From contig NZ_BROH01000009.1 in assembly GCF_027923545.1 (NCBI RefSeq), positions 1 to 64,000 of the forward strand: a stretch of 64,000 nucleotides of DNA, in the 5' to 3' direction. The DNA is from Sinisalibacter aestuarii. GTDB lineage: Bacteria; Pseudomonadota; Alphaproteobacteria; Rhodobacterales; Rhodobacteraceae. This document shows positions 8,325-15,387 of this stretch, piece after piece. Every line of letters begins with the position of its first letter. Position 1 is the first letter of the stretch. The position numbers were made by a program, and so were the translations under genes. Under the pieces are notes generated by a model that saw only the letters and a list, made by a program, of their open reading frames with translations, was not told the origin of the DNA and ran no database searches.

Positions 8325-9161
8325 ATGCGCCACACACTTCCGCTCGCCCCGCAGTTCTACGTGACTGCCCCGCAGACCTGCCCTTACCTGGCGGGCCGGA
8401 TGGAACGTAAGCTGTTCACCGCGCTTCAGGGCGAACAGGCGGGCGAATTGAACGACACCCTGTCGAAGCAGGGCTTCCGCCGCTCGCAGAACGTGCTCTA
8501 CCGGCCCTCCTGCTCGGATTGCTCGGCCTGCCTCTCGGCCCGGGTGCGGGTGAAGGACTTCAAGCCAAGCAAGAGCCAGCGCCGCGCAACCAGGCGCAAC
8601 GAACAGCTTCTGCGCCGCACCCGCGCGCCCTGGGCGACGGAGGAGCAATACGAACTCTTCCGCCGCTACCTCGATGACCGCCACGCCGATGGCGGCATGG
8701 CGGATATGGACGTGTTCGAATTCGCCGCGATGATCGAGGAAACGCCGATCAAGAGCCGGGTGATCGAGTATTCCCAGCCGATCGACGATCCCGACCGCCA
8801 GCGCCAGCTTGTCGCCGTCTGCCTGACGGATGTGCTCGATGACGGGCTGTCGATGGTCTATTCCTTCTTCGATACCGACCGGCAGGGCGACAGCCTGGGC
8901 ACCTATGTAATCCTCGATCATATCCGGCTCGCCGCCGAGGCGGGGCTGCCCTACGTCTATCTCGGCTACTGGGTGCCCGGCAGCCCGAAGATGGATTACA
9001 AGGCGCGCTTTTCCGCGCTCGAAGTCTATGTTGGCGGCGAATGGATCGAGATGGACGATCCCGCCGCCTTCTGTGCCGATCCGCACCCGCTCTCGAACGA
9101 TCCGATTGCCGAGCAGGTGGCCGCGATCACCCTGCCCGGCTCCGCCCCCGTCAGAGGCTGA
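8325..9161 (+). CDS. bpt: Aspartate/glutamate leucyltransferase (N-end rule)
   Basis: Bpt-type transferases (ATE fold) move leucine from Leu-tRNA to proteins with N-terminal Asp or Glu, marking them for ClpS/ClpAP. The 278-residue protein has the family's cysteine cluster CSDCSAC in the N-terminal domain. The GNAT-like C-terminal core includes [15 protein letters not shown] and the FSALEVY block. The start at 8325 ([13 protein letters not shown]) matches the family N-terminus; an upstream in-frame codon adds 25 unrelated residues. The gene appears to stand alone, with a terminator 16 bp after its stop. Confidence 0.92.
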   Translation: MRHTLPLAPQFYVTAPQTCPYLAGRMERKLFTALQGEQAGELNDTLSKQGFRRSQNVLYRPSCSDCSACLSARVRVKDFKPSKSQRRATRRNEQLLRRTRAPWATEEQYELFRRYLDDRHADGGMADMDVFEFAAMIEETPIKSRVIEYSQPIDDPDRQRQLVAVCLTDVLDDGLSMVYSFFDTDRQGDSLGTYVILDHIRLAAEAGLPYVYLGYWVPGSPKMDYKARFSALEVYVGGEWIEMDDPAAFCADPHPLSNDPIAEQVAAITLPGSAPVRG

Positions 9162-9177
9162 CCTCCCGACAGAGCGA

Positions 9178-9203
9178 AAAGGCGCGCTCTGCAGCGCGCC
9201 TTT
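9178..9203. terminator. Bidirectional terminator between bpt and phoX
   Basis: An 11-bp perfect stem (AAAGGCGCGCT/AGCGCGCCTTT) with a 4-base loop sits between two converging genes. It gives a short T-run on the plus strand and four T on the minus strand, so it can serve both bpt and phoX. Confidence 0.85.
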
Positions 9204-9226
9204 CCGGTTTGCCGATGCGATCGGGC

Positions 9227-11086
9227 TCAGCCGATGGTCGCGCCATCGTCGCGCCACACGGCGATGACCGACGAGCGCGGTTTGCCGTTGCCATCGGGCC
9301 AGGCGCCGCCCGGATGCTGGATGCCGACAAAGGCGGTCTTGCGGTCGGCCGACCAGCACAGGCCGGTCACCTCGGCGCCGTTCGGCGCGGTGAGGAAGCG
9401 GGCGATCTCGCCGGTATCGGGGTTGCCGACCAGCATCTGGTTGTTGCCCTGCCCGGCAAAGTCGCCTTCGTTGGAATCGTCGCCATCGGTCTGGATCCAC
9501 AGAAGCCCGGTGCTGTCGAAGGCCATGCCGTCGGGCGAGTTGAACATGTTGCCATCGGTGATGTTGTCCGACCCGCCATAGACGTTGTCGTAAACCGCCG
9601 GGTTGCCCGCCATCACGTAGAGATCCCAGGTGAAGCCGGTGGCGCCGTGGTCGCCGCCCGCCGGCTGCCAGCGCACGATCTGGCCGTAATCGTTGGTCTC
9701 ACGCGGGTTGGCCGCGTTCACCGGCATCGAGTCGCCGCCGCGCTTTGAGTTGTTGGTCAGCGCGCAATAGGCTTCGGCGCGGGCCGGATGCGCCGAGATC
9801 CATTCCGGGCGGTCCATCGTCGTCGCGCCCACTTTCGAGCCGGCAAGGCGCGCGAAAACAAGGATCTCTTCGAGGCTCATGCCGGTGGTTTCCGGCGTCA
9901 GCGCCAGCCATTCGCCGGTCATGTCGTCATTGAACTTCGCCACATAGAGTATGCCGTCCGACAGCAGCCCCTCGGTCGCGCCACCCTCGGTGTAGAGGCC
10001 GTTGGAGACGTATTTGTAGATGAACTCGCCGCGCTCGTCGTCGCCCATATAGACGACCACCCGGCCATCAGCGGCCTGCACCATCTCGGCGTTTTCGTGC
10101 TTGAAGCGGCCAAGCGCCGAATGCTTCACCGGCGTGCTTTGCGGGTCGGCCGGGTCGATCTCGGTCACCCAGCCATGGCGGTTGGGCTCGTTCGGCTCGG
10201 CGCTCAGGTCGAAGCGCGGATCGAACTTTTCGTAGGCGTAGCGGCCCTCGCCGCCGATGCCGTAGCGCTTGATCCCATCGGTCTCGTCATAGGCGCCGGT
10301 CGCGCCGAAATAGCCGTTGAAGTTTTCCTCGCAGGTCAGATAGGTGCCCCAGAGGGTCTTGCCCGAACCGCAATTGTTCATCGTGCCCACGGGTGACAGG
10401 CCCGCCGGGTCGGCATTGGTCTGCACCAGCGCGGAGCCCGCCGCCGGGCCATCCATGACCATCGGGGTATCGTGGTGAATACGGCGGTTATAGGGGCTGT
10501 CGACCACCACGGCGTAGCCGTTGGCCGATTTGGCCACTTCCATCACCGTCACGCCCTGCATGTGCTTGAGCATCGCCACTTCGTCGGCATTCTGCGCGAC
10601 CCCCTCGGAGGCGGCGGGCAGATTGATCTTCGGGTTCACATATTCGGAGTTCACCGCGATGATCTCGCGGCCATCCACCTCGAACAGCTCCATCCCGTCG
10701 GTGTTTTCGCCAAACACCTTGTCGGCCATCGCCACCGGCACGCCGGTTTCGGGCGAATAGGCGCCCTCGGCCTCGGAGACGAGCGCATCGCCCCAGCGCA
10801 CCAGCGTCGACCAGGAATAGCCGGCGGGCACGTGGATGTCGAAATCGGTGCCGATGGCGATCGGCTCGAACGGGAAGGCGCCCGAGGCGGCGGCGCGGGC
10901 GCCGAGCGGGGTCAGCATCGACGCGCCGAAGACAGCGGCGCCGGAGCCGAAGGCCAGCGCCCCGCCGAGAAAGCCCCGGCGCGAGATCGCGCGCTCGACG
11001 ACCGCGTCGAATTCATTGGTTGCCGGGCGCGGGTCGCGCATCTCGTCGAAATCGTCCCAGGACATATCGGTGAGGTCTTTGGTCAT
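9227..11086 (-). CDS. phoX: PhoX-family alkaline phosphatase (DUF839), Tat-exported
   Basis: PhoX is a calcium-dependent periplasmic phosphatase that releases phosphate from organic esters under phosphate starvation. The 619-residue protein has a Tat signal with SRRGFLGG at about residues 34-41, then a hydrophobic stretch and ARAAA. The long beta-propeller-type body has typical PhoX text such as NNCGSGKTLWGTYLTCEEN, YMGDDERGEFIYKY and the C-terminal PDGMAFDSTGLLWIQTDGD. I chose the ATG at 11086 (MTKDLTDMSWDDF) because the open frame further upstream covers the Pho box. Regulation by PhoB is supported by that box 78-95 bp upstream. Confidence 0.93.
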   Translation of the reverse strand: MTKDLTDMSWDDFDEMRDPRPATNEFDAVVERAISRRGFLGGALAFGSGAAVFGASMLTPLGARAAASGAFPFEPIAIGTDFDIHVPAGYSWSTLVRWGDALVSEAEGAYSPETGVPVAMADKVFGENTDGMELFEVDGREIIAVNSEYVNPKINLPAASEGVAQNADEVAMLKHMQGVTVMEVAKSANGYAVVVDSPYNRRIHHDTPMVMDGPAAGSALVQTNADPAGLSPVGTMNNCGSGKTLWGTYLTCEENFNGYFGATGAYDETDGIKRYGIGGEGRYAYEKFDPRFDLSAEPNEPNRHGWVTEIDPADPQSTPVKHSALGRFKHENAEMVQAADGRVVVYMGDDERGEFIYKYVSNGLYTEGGATEGLLSDGILYVAKFNDDMTGEWLALTPETTGMSLEEILVFARLAGSKVGATTMDRPEWISAHPARAEAYCALTNNSKRGGDSMPVNAANPRETNDYGQIVRWQPAGGDHGATGFTWDLYVMAGNPAVYDNVYGGSDNITDGNMFNSPDGMAFDSTGLLWIQTDGDDSNEGDFAGQGNNQMLVGNPDTGEIARFLTAPNGAEVTGLCWSADRKTAFVGIQHPGGAWPDGNGKPRSSVIAVWRDDGATIG

Positions 11087-11163
11087 GCTGGCTGCCTTTC
11101 CTGTTCGCGTGTGACCGGAATCGCCGCAAAACGCGGCGGTCCCGCGCCATGTGCCAGAGCCAC

Positions 11164-11181
11164 GCGACAGAAAAACGACAG
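11164..11181 (-). promoter_or_regulatory. Pho box upstream of phoX
   Basis: On the minus strand CTGTCGT-TTTT-CTGTCGC forms two PhoB half-sites 11 bp apart, preceded by a weaker third one (CCGTTAC, 11186-11192) in the same register. The arrangement and consensus (CTGTCAT-N4-CTGTCAT) fit PhoB activation of phoX. Confidence 0.8.
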
Positions 11182-11349
11182 CCATGTAACGGATCGGTAA
11201 AACTCTCCGGCGCGGCAAATCGGCGCTCAAAGGCCGAAAATGACCAAAACCGCCGCCCAATTTTAAGGAAGTTCCGCACATCAGCACCATGACGGAAGAA
11301 AAAATCGCAGCTAAGCACCCCTGCGACACTTTATTCGGAGTTTTCAGCG

Positions 11350-11377
11350 TTGACGCCCCCGGTCACGCTGCTAGGGT
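11350..11377 (+). promoter_or_regulatory. Candidate ilv promoter
   Basis: TTGACG at 11350-11355 and TAGGGT at 11372-11377 are spaced by 16 bp, a good sigma-70-type match. It lies about 30 bp upstream of the ilv leader peptide, leaving room for a short leader transcript. Confidence 0.55.
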
Positions 11378-11405
11378 GACGCCCGTTAAGAGAGGAGCCC
11401 TGAGA

Positions 11406-11456
11406 ATGACCGGCATTCTCATCGTAGTAGTGGATGAGCGGCGCATGGGACGGTAA
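11406..11456 (+). CDS. ilvBN leader peptide
   Basis: A 16-codon ORF reads MTGILIVVVDERRMGR. Codons 4-9 are Ile-Leu-Ile-Val-Val-Val, exactly the amino acids whose synthesis ilvBN supports. GAGAGGAG lies 8 bases before the ATG. Ribosome stalling at these codons when charged Ile/Leu/Val tRNAs are scarce would let an antiterminator form and allow read-through into ilvB. This is the classic leader design for branched-chain amino-acid operons, read here directly from sequence. Confidence 0.9.
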   Translation: MTGILIVVVDERRMGR

Positions 11457-11511
11457 ACGTCACCAGGTCTGAGACCCCATGCGCCCCCGAAACCTCGGGG
11501 GCCTTTTTTTT
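11440..11511 (+). promoter_or_regulatory. ilvBN transcription attenuator
   Basis: Two competing structures are visible. The terminator is GCCCCCGA-AACC-TCGGGGGC (11483-11502) followed by eight T. The alternative is a 10-bp perfect stem between GGCGCATGGG (11440-11449, inside the end of the leader ORF) and CCCATGCGCC (11476-11485), which takes the first three bases of the terminator's 5' arm. A ribosome that finishes the leader covers the first segment and favours termination; one stalled at the Ile/Leu/Val codons frees it. Confidence 0.88.
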
Positions 11512-11538
11512 GAGACGACGCGTGATACGGAGAGAAAG

Positions 11539-13293
11539 ATGACACGTCAGATGACCGGAGCGAAAATGGTGGTTCAGGCCCTGAAGGATCAGGGTGTGGA
11601 CACGGTATTCGGCTATCCCGGCGGCGCCGTGCTTCCGATCTATGACGAGATCTTCCAGCAAAACGACATCCGCCACATCCTCGTGCGCCACGAACAGGGC
11701 GCGGTTCATGCCGCCGAGGGCTATGCCCGTTCGACCGGCAAGCCGGGCGTCGTGCTCGTCACCTCGGGGCCTGCCGCCACCAATGCGGTAACCGGGCTGA
11801 CCGACGCGCTGATGGATTCGATCCCCATCGTCGTACTCACCGGCCAGGTGCCCACCTTCATGATCGGCACCGATGGCTTTCAGGAGGCCGACACGGTTGG
11901 CATCACCCGGCCCTGCACCAAGCATAACTGGCTGGTGAAGGACACCAACAAGCTCTCGGAGGTGATCCACCAGGCCTTCCACGTCGCCACCACCGGGCGG
12001 CCGGGGCCGACGCTGGTCGACATTCCGAAGGATGTGCAGTTCGCCACCGGCGACTATACGCCCCCCGCCAAATCGCGGACCGACCATTACCGCCCGCAGC
12101 TCAAGGGCGACGTGGCGGCGATCACCCAGCTCGTCGAGCTGATGGAAGCCGCCGAACGGCCGATCTTCTACACCGGCGGCGGCGTGATCAATTCCGGCCC
12201 GCAGGCCAGCCTCTTGCTGCGCGAACTGGTCGAGGCCACCGGCTTTCCCATCACCTCGACGCTGATGGGCCTCGGCGCCTACCCGGCCTCGGGCGACAAA
12301 TGGCTGGGGATGCTCGGTATGCATGGGCTCTACGAAGCCAACATGGCGATGCATGATTGCGATCTGATGATCAATATCGGCGCCCGGTTCGACGACCGGA
12401 TCACCGGCCGGCTCGACAGCTTCTCGCCGGAGTCGAAGAAGGCGCATATCGACATCGACGCCTCGTCGATCAACAAGGTGATCCACGTCGATATCCCGAT
12501 CATCGGCGACGTGGCCCATGTGCTCGAAGACCTGCTGCGCATCTGGAAATCCCGGGGCCGCAAGGTCAACAAGGACGGGCTCAAGGGCTGGTGGGAGCAG
12601 ATCGGAAAGTGGAAGGCGGTGAACTGCCTGAACTACACCAACTCCGACACGATCATCAAACCGCAATACGCGCTCGAACGGCTCGAAGAGCTGACCCGCG
12701 GCATGGATCGCTATGTAACCACCGAAGTGGGCCAGCACCAGATGTGGGCGGCGCAATTCCTCGGCTTCGACGAGCCGAACCGCTGGATGACCTCGGGCGG
12801 CCTCGGCACGATGGGCTACGGCCTGCCCGCCTCAAACGGCGTGCAGATCGCCCATCCCGATGCGCTGGTCATCAATGTCGCGGGCGATGCCAGCTTCATG
12901 ATGAACATGCAGGAGATCTCGACGGCGGTGCAGTTCCGCCTGCCCGTCAAGCAGTTCATCCTCAACAACGAACGCCTCGGCATGGTCCGCCAGTGGCAGC
13001 AGCTTCTGCATGGCGAGCGCTATTCGCAAAGCTGGACGGAAAGCCTGCCGGACTTCCCCAAACTCGCCGAGGCGATGGGCTGCAAGGGCCGCACGGTGAA
13101 AGACCCCGCGGAGCTGGACGATGCGATCCGCGAAATGATCGAGTATGACGGCCCCTTCCTGCTGGAAGTGCTTGTCGAGAAACACGAAAACTGCTTCCCG
13201 ATGATCCCGTCGGGCGAGCCGCATAACAAGATGCTGCTGGGCGACGCCCAGGCGACCGATGCGATCGGCGACGATGGCGCGGTTCTGGTGTAA
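11539..13293 (+). CDS. ilvB: Acetolactate synthase large (catalytic) subunit
   Basis: AHAS condenses two pyruvates, or pyruvate and 2-oxobutyrate, in the first common step of valine, leucine and isoleucine synthesis, using ThDP, FAD and Mg. The 584-residue protein has the N-terminal ThDP block FGYPGGAVLPIYD, the catalytic Glu in RHEQGAVHAAEGYAR, the FAD region and the C-terminal ThDP/Mg motif near GDASFMMNMQE, ending with the ILNNERLGMVRQWQ segment. The start at 11539 follows GGAGAGAAAG. The upstream in-frame codon lies inside the attenuator. It is followed by ilvN after 13 bp. Confidence 0.96.
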   Translation: MTRQMTGAKMVVQALKDQGVDTVFGYPGGAVLPIYDEIFQQNDIRHILVRHEQGAVHAAEGYARSTGKPGVVLVTSGPAATNAVTGLTDALMDSIPIVVLTGQVPTFMIGTDGFQEADTVGITRPCTKHNWLVKDTNKLSEVIHQAFHVATTGRPGPTLVDIPKDVQFATGDYTPPAKSRTDHYRPQLKGDVAAITQLVELMEAAERPIFYTGGGVINSGPQASLLLRELVEATGFPITSTLMGLGAYPASGDKWLGMLGMHGLYEANMAMHDCDLMINIGARFDDRITGRLDSFSPESKKAHIDIDASSINKVIHVDIPIIGDVAHVLEDLLRIWKSRGRKVNKDGLKGWWEQIGKWKAVNCLNYTNSDTIIKPQYALERLEELTRGMDRYVTTEVGQHQMWAAQFLGFDEPNRWMTSGGLGTMGYGLPASNGVQIAHPDALVINVAGDASFMMNMQEISTAVQFRLPVKQFILNNERLGMVRQWQQLLHGERYSQSWTESLPDFPKLAEAMGCKGRTVKDPAELDDAIREMIEYDGPFLLEVLVEKHENCFPMIPSGEPHNKMLLGDAQATDAIGDDGAVLV

Positions 13294-13306
13294 GGAGGGT
13301 TGACCA

Positions 13307-13870
13307 ATGGCCGCACTTAAAATCAAAAAAGGCGCCTCCCGCAAATCGGCCTACGATCTGCGCGACCCGCATGCCGAAGTGATCGAGCGCCACACGCTTG
13401 CCGTGGTGGTCGACAACGAGGCGGGCGTGCTCGCGCGGGTGATCGGCCTGTTCTCGGGCCGGGGCTACAATATCGAAAGCCTCACCGTGGCCGAGGTGGA
13501 TCACACCGGCCACCGCTCGCGGATCACCATCGTCACCACCGGCACGCCGCAGGTGATCGAACAGATCAAGGCGCAGCTTGGCCGCATCGTGCCGGTGCAT
13601 GAAGTGCATGACCTCACCGTCGAGGGTGCGGCGGTGGAGCGGGAACTGGCGCTGTTCAAGGTGGCGGGCAGCGGCGAACGGCGCGTCGAGGCGCTGCGGC
13701 TGGCCGATATTTTCCGCGCCAACGTGGTGGATTCGACGCTGGAAAGCTTTGTCTTCGAGATCACCGGAAGCCCGGAAAAGATCGACGCTTTCGCCGATCT
13801 CATGCGTCCGCTCGGGCTGGCCGAACTGGCCCGCACCGGGGTTGCCGCACTGGCGCGTGGCGCCGAGTAA
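13307..13870 (+). CDS. ilvN: Acetolactate synthase small (regulatory) subunit
   Basis: The 187-residue regulatory subunit activates the large subunit and confers valine feedback inhibition. An ACT domain begins near residue 30 (HTLAVVVDNEAGVLARVIGLFSGRGYNIESL), and the C-terminal ALS_ss domain includes the LRLADIFRANVVD segment. It has the family's usual length (the longer IlvH/IlvN type). AGGAGG lies 7-8 bases upstream of the ATG. Co-transcribed with ilvB. Confidence 0.96.
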   Translation: MAALKIKKGASRKSAYDLRDPHAEVIERHTLAVVVDNEAGVLARVIGLFSGRGYNIESLTVAEVDHTGHRSRITIVTTGTPQVIEQIKAQLGRIVPVHEVHDLTVEGAAVERELALFKVAGSGERRVEALRLADIFRANVVDSTLESFVFEITGSPEKIDAFADLMRPLGLAELARTGVAALARGAE

Positions 13871-13884
13871 CCGCTGAGAATGTG

Positions 13885-13906
13885 CTGCGGGGCGATGGCC
13901 CCGCAG
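13885..13906. terminator. GC hairpin between ilvN and the converging small gene
   Basis: CTGCGGGGC-GATG-GCCCCGCAG is a perfect 9-bp stem with a 4-base loop between converging genes. It has no T-run on either strand, so it is a candidate terminator or 3'-end stabiliser only. Confidence 0.5.
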
Positions 13907-13909
13907 ACC

Positions 13910-14200
13910 TCAGGCGACGATCGACAGCCGCGCTTCGGCGAAATCGCCGCGATACTGGCCCATGATGATGTCGCGCGGGTCGCTGCTCGCGACGCCGGGG
14001 GTCACATGGTAGATGTCGCGCACGTAGCGCACATCTTCGCGCATTTCGACGGTGAATGTGACCTGATCGCCGCTCGAAAGGGTCTCGTCGCCGCCCGTCA
14101 TGGACGCTTCGGGACCGATAAAGGCCAATGGCCCCTGGTCTTCGCACCAAACCATTCCGACTTGCGCAGTCGGATTGTACCACAGAACAAGCCCGTTCAT
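13910..14200 (-). CDS. Small protein resembling a degenerate cold-shock domain
   Basis: The 96-residue protein opens with NGLVLWYNPTAQVGMVWCED and continues to SGDQVTFTVE, a spacing that recalls the cold-shock OB-fold (GxVKWFN...GFGFI...G..V.F.V.). The RNA-binding aromatic and basic residues of the RNP1 motif (KGFGFI) are replaced by QVGMVW, and RNP2 is not recognisable. If the fold is right, nucleic-acid binding is probably altered or lost. It has no signal peptide or membrane segment. The region upstream (14201-14280) is AT-rich and may hold its promoter. Family assignment is my inference. Confidence 0.6.
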   Translation of the reverse strand: MNGLVLWYNPTAQVGMVWCEDQGPLAFIGPEASMTGGDETLSSGDQVTFTVEMREDVRYVRDIYHVTPGVASSDPRDIIMGQYRGDFAEARLSIVA

Positions 14201-14526
14201 CGCATCTGCCTCCTGTATGCAGTGTTTACCACTGACTATTCTTGAATTGCGATAGTTTTAGGGCAGACCTACCCGAAAGTACAAGTCAACGCCAGAAAAA
14301 TTGCATCTTCCGGCGCAGCGCTCGCGGCCTGTGGCCGGCACGCCGCGCCTCCGGCCAAGAAAAAGGGGAGCGCAGGGCTCCCCAGTTTCGCTGATAAGGC
14401 TCGTATTTCGTACCGCCCGGTTGCTTTCTGCCTGCGGCCCTATCCGCGTCGGGGGCGAGCGCACCCGCCCCGTGTGAGGTACTGGTATTCGCGCCGGTGG
14501 AGCGCCGGCCTACCTACCCTGCCCGT
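14201..14526. other. Intergenic region with terminator and possible structured 3' RNA
   Basis: The left part (14201-14290) is AT-rich and probably carries the promoter of the cold-shock-like gene. The right part (14384-14526), read on the minus strand, is the 3' region after the small gene at 14527 and can form several GC stems before the terminator at 14360-14383. No coding frame is convincing. Confidence 0.5.
14360..14383 (-). terminator. Strong rho-independent terminator
   Basis: On the minus strand GGGGAGC-CCTGC-GCTCCCC is a perfect 7-bp stem followed by five T. It lies 144 bp after the stop of the small gene at 14527 and should end the nrdJ-immA-small gene transcript. Confidence 0.85.
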
Positions 14527-14823
14527 TCATGCCGATCGCGCCGTGCCGGAGCCGGCGGTTTGCGGCACCCGCCCGGAGGTGAGGAAATAGGCCCGCCCCT
14601 CGGTCAGAATGAAGTCGCGCACGAGAACGGTGATCTCGTCGCCCGCGCTGGTGCGAAAGGTGAGCGGGCCCTCCATGACCCGCCCCGCCAGCGCCGCCGG
14701 AACCGGAAAGCTGCCCGACCCGGAGGTGACCCCGCCGCCGGTGGAGAGGATCACACGCAGATCCATCTCCTCGGTTTCGCGGCCGTCGATCAGGAAAGAC
14801 CCTGTGAAATCACGGACTTCCAT
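14527..14823 (-). CDS. Hypothetical protein following the ImmA-type gene
   Basis: The 98-residue protein is soluble and looks beta-rich (FTGSFLIDGRETEEMDLRVIL ... GPLTFRTSAGDEITVLVRDFIL). It has no signal, membrane segment or motif I recognise. It begins 15 bp after the stop of the ImmA/IrrE-type gene on the same strand, so the two are likely co-transcribed and perhaps functionally linked, for example as partner or substrate. That link is inference from position only. Confidence 0.6.
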   Translation of the reverse strand: MEVRDFTGSFLIDGRETEEMDLRVILSTGGGVTSGSGSFPVPAALAGRVMEGPLTFRTSAGDEITVLVRDFILTEGRAYFLTSGRVPQTAGSGTARSA

Positions 14824-14838
14824 TGAGTGACCTCGCCA

Positions 14839-15378
14839 TCAACGAATGTTGAACCGCTTCAAAGCAATTCGAAGAACATTGTCGGAAACGCCGAAATGCC
14901 TGCGCACACGCTCAATGTTCCCGAAATGCAAAGAATAGGCTGCCTGAAGAGCACCGTCCCCGAACAACAGAGTTTCGGCAAACTCGTTCGCTTCGCGTTC
15001 CTTGATGCGGTCCTCGTCAAAGTAGAGCCAGTTTCCCGACGCATCAAAATGCATGTCAAAAGCAAATGGATCTTCATGATCCGCATGCCGGAAAAAGTGT
15101 CCTATTTCGTGCAAAACCGCGAACCGCCGCGCCTCAACGCTATGGTTCCTATTTACTTCGATCCGGTAGCCCGCCCTTGCAAATGCATCTTTTACCAGTC
15201 TACCAGTCATCCCTTTTGGAAGATCAACCTGGTCGACTTCGAAGCCCAAGCGTTCGGCGAACTCTTTGACTGATCGGGCTTTCCCCTCAATGATAGGAGA
15301 AATGTTAAAGTTCCGAAAAAGTTGGCGGATTTCTCCGTTGTCCGGGAGATACCGCATGATATCACGCATGCTCTTCAT
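14839..15378 (-). CDS. ImmA/IrrE-family metallo-endopeptidase
   Basis: The 179-residue protein carries the zinc protease motif H90-E-I-G-H94, and downstream EREANEFAETLLF, whose Glu129 fits the third zinc ligand. This is the signature of ImmA/IrrE (DUF955) proteases, which usually cut an Xre-type repressor to switch on phage, ICE or stress genes. The N-terminal half is helical. No repressor gene is adjacent. Its codon use is visibly more AT-rich than its neighbours, which suggests acquisition. It starts 9 bp after the nrdJ stop with a GAGGTG ribosome site overlapping that stop, so it is probably read from the nrdJ transcript. Confidence 0.88.
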   Translation of the reverse strand: MKSMRDIMRYLPDNGEIRQLFRNFNISPIIEGKARSVKEFAERLGFEVDQVDLPKGMTGRLVKDAFARAGYRIEVNRNHSVEARRFAVLHEIGHFFRHADHEDPFAFDMHFDASGNWLYFDEDRIKEREANEFAETLLFGDGALQAAYSLHFGNIERVRRHFGVSDNVLRIALKRFNIR

Positions 15379-15387
15379 GTGTTCACC

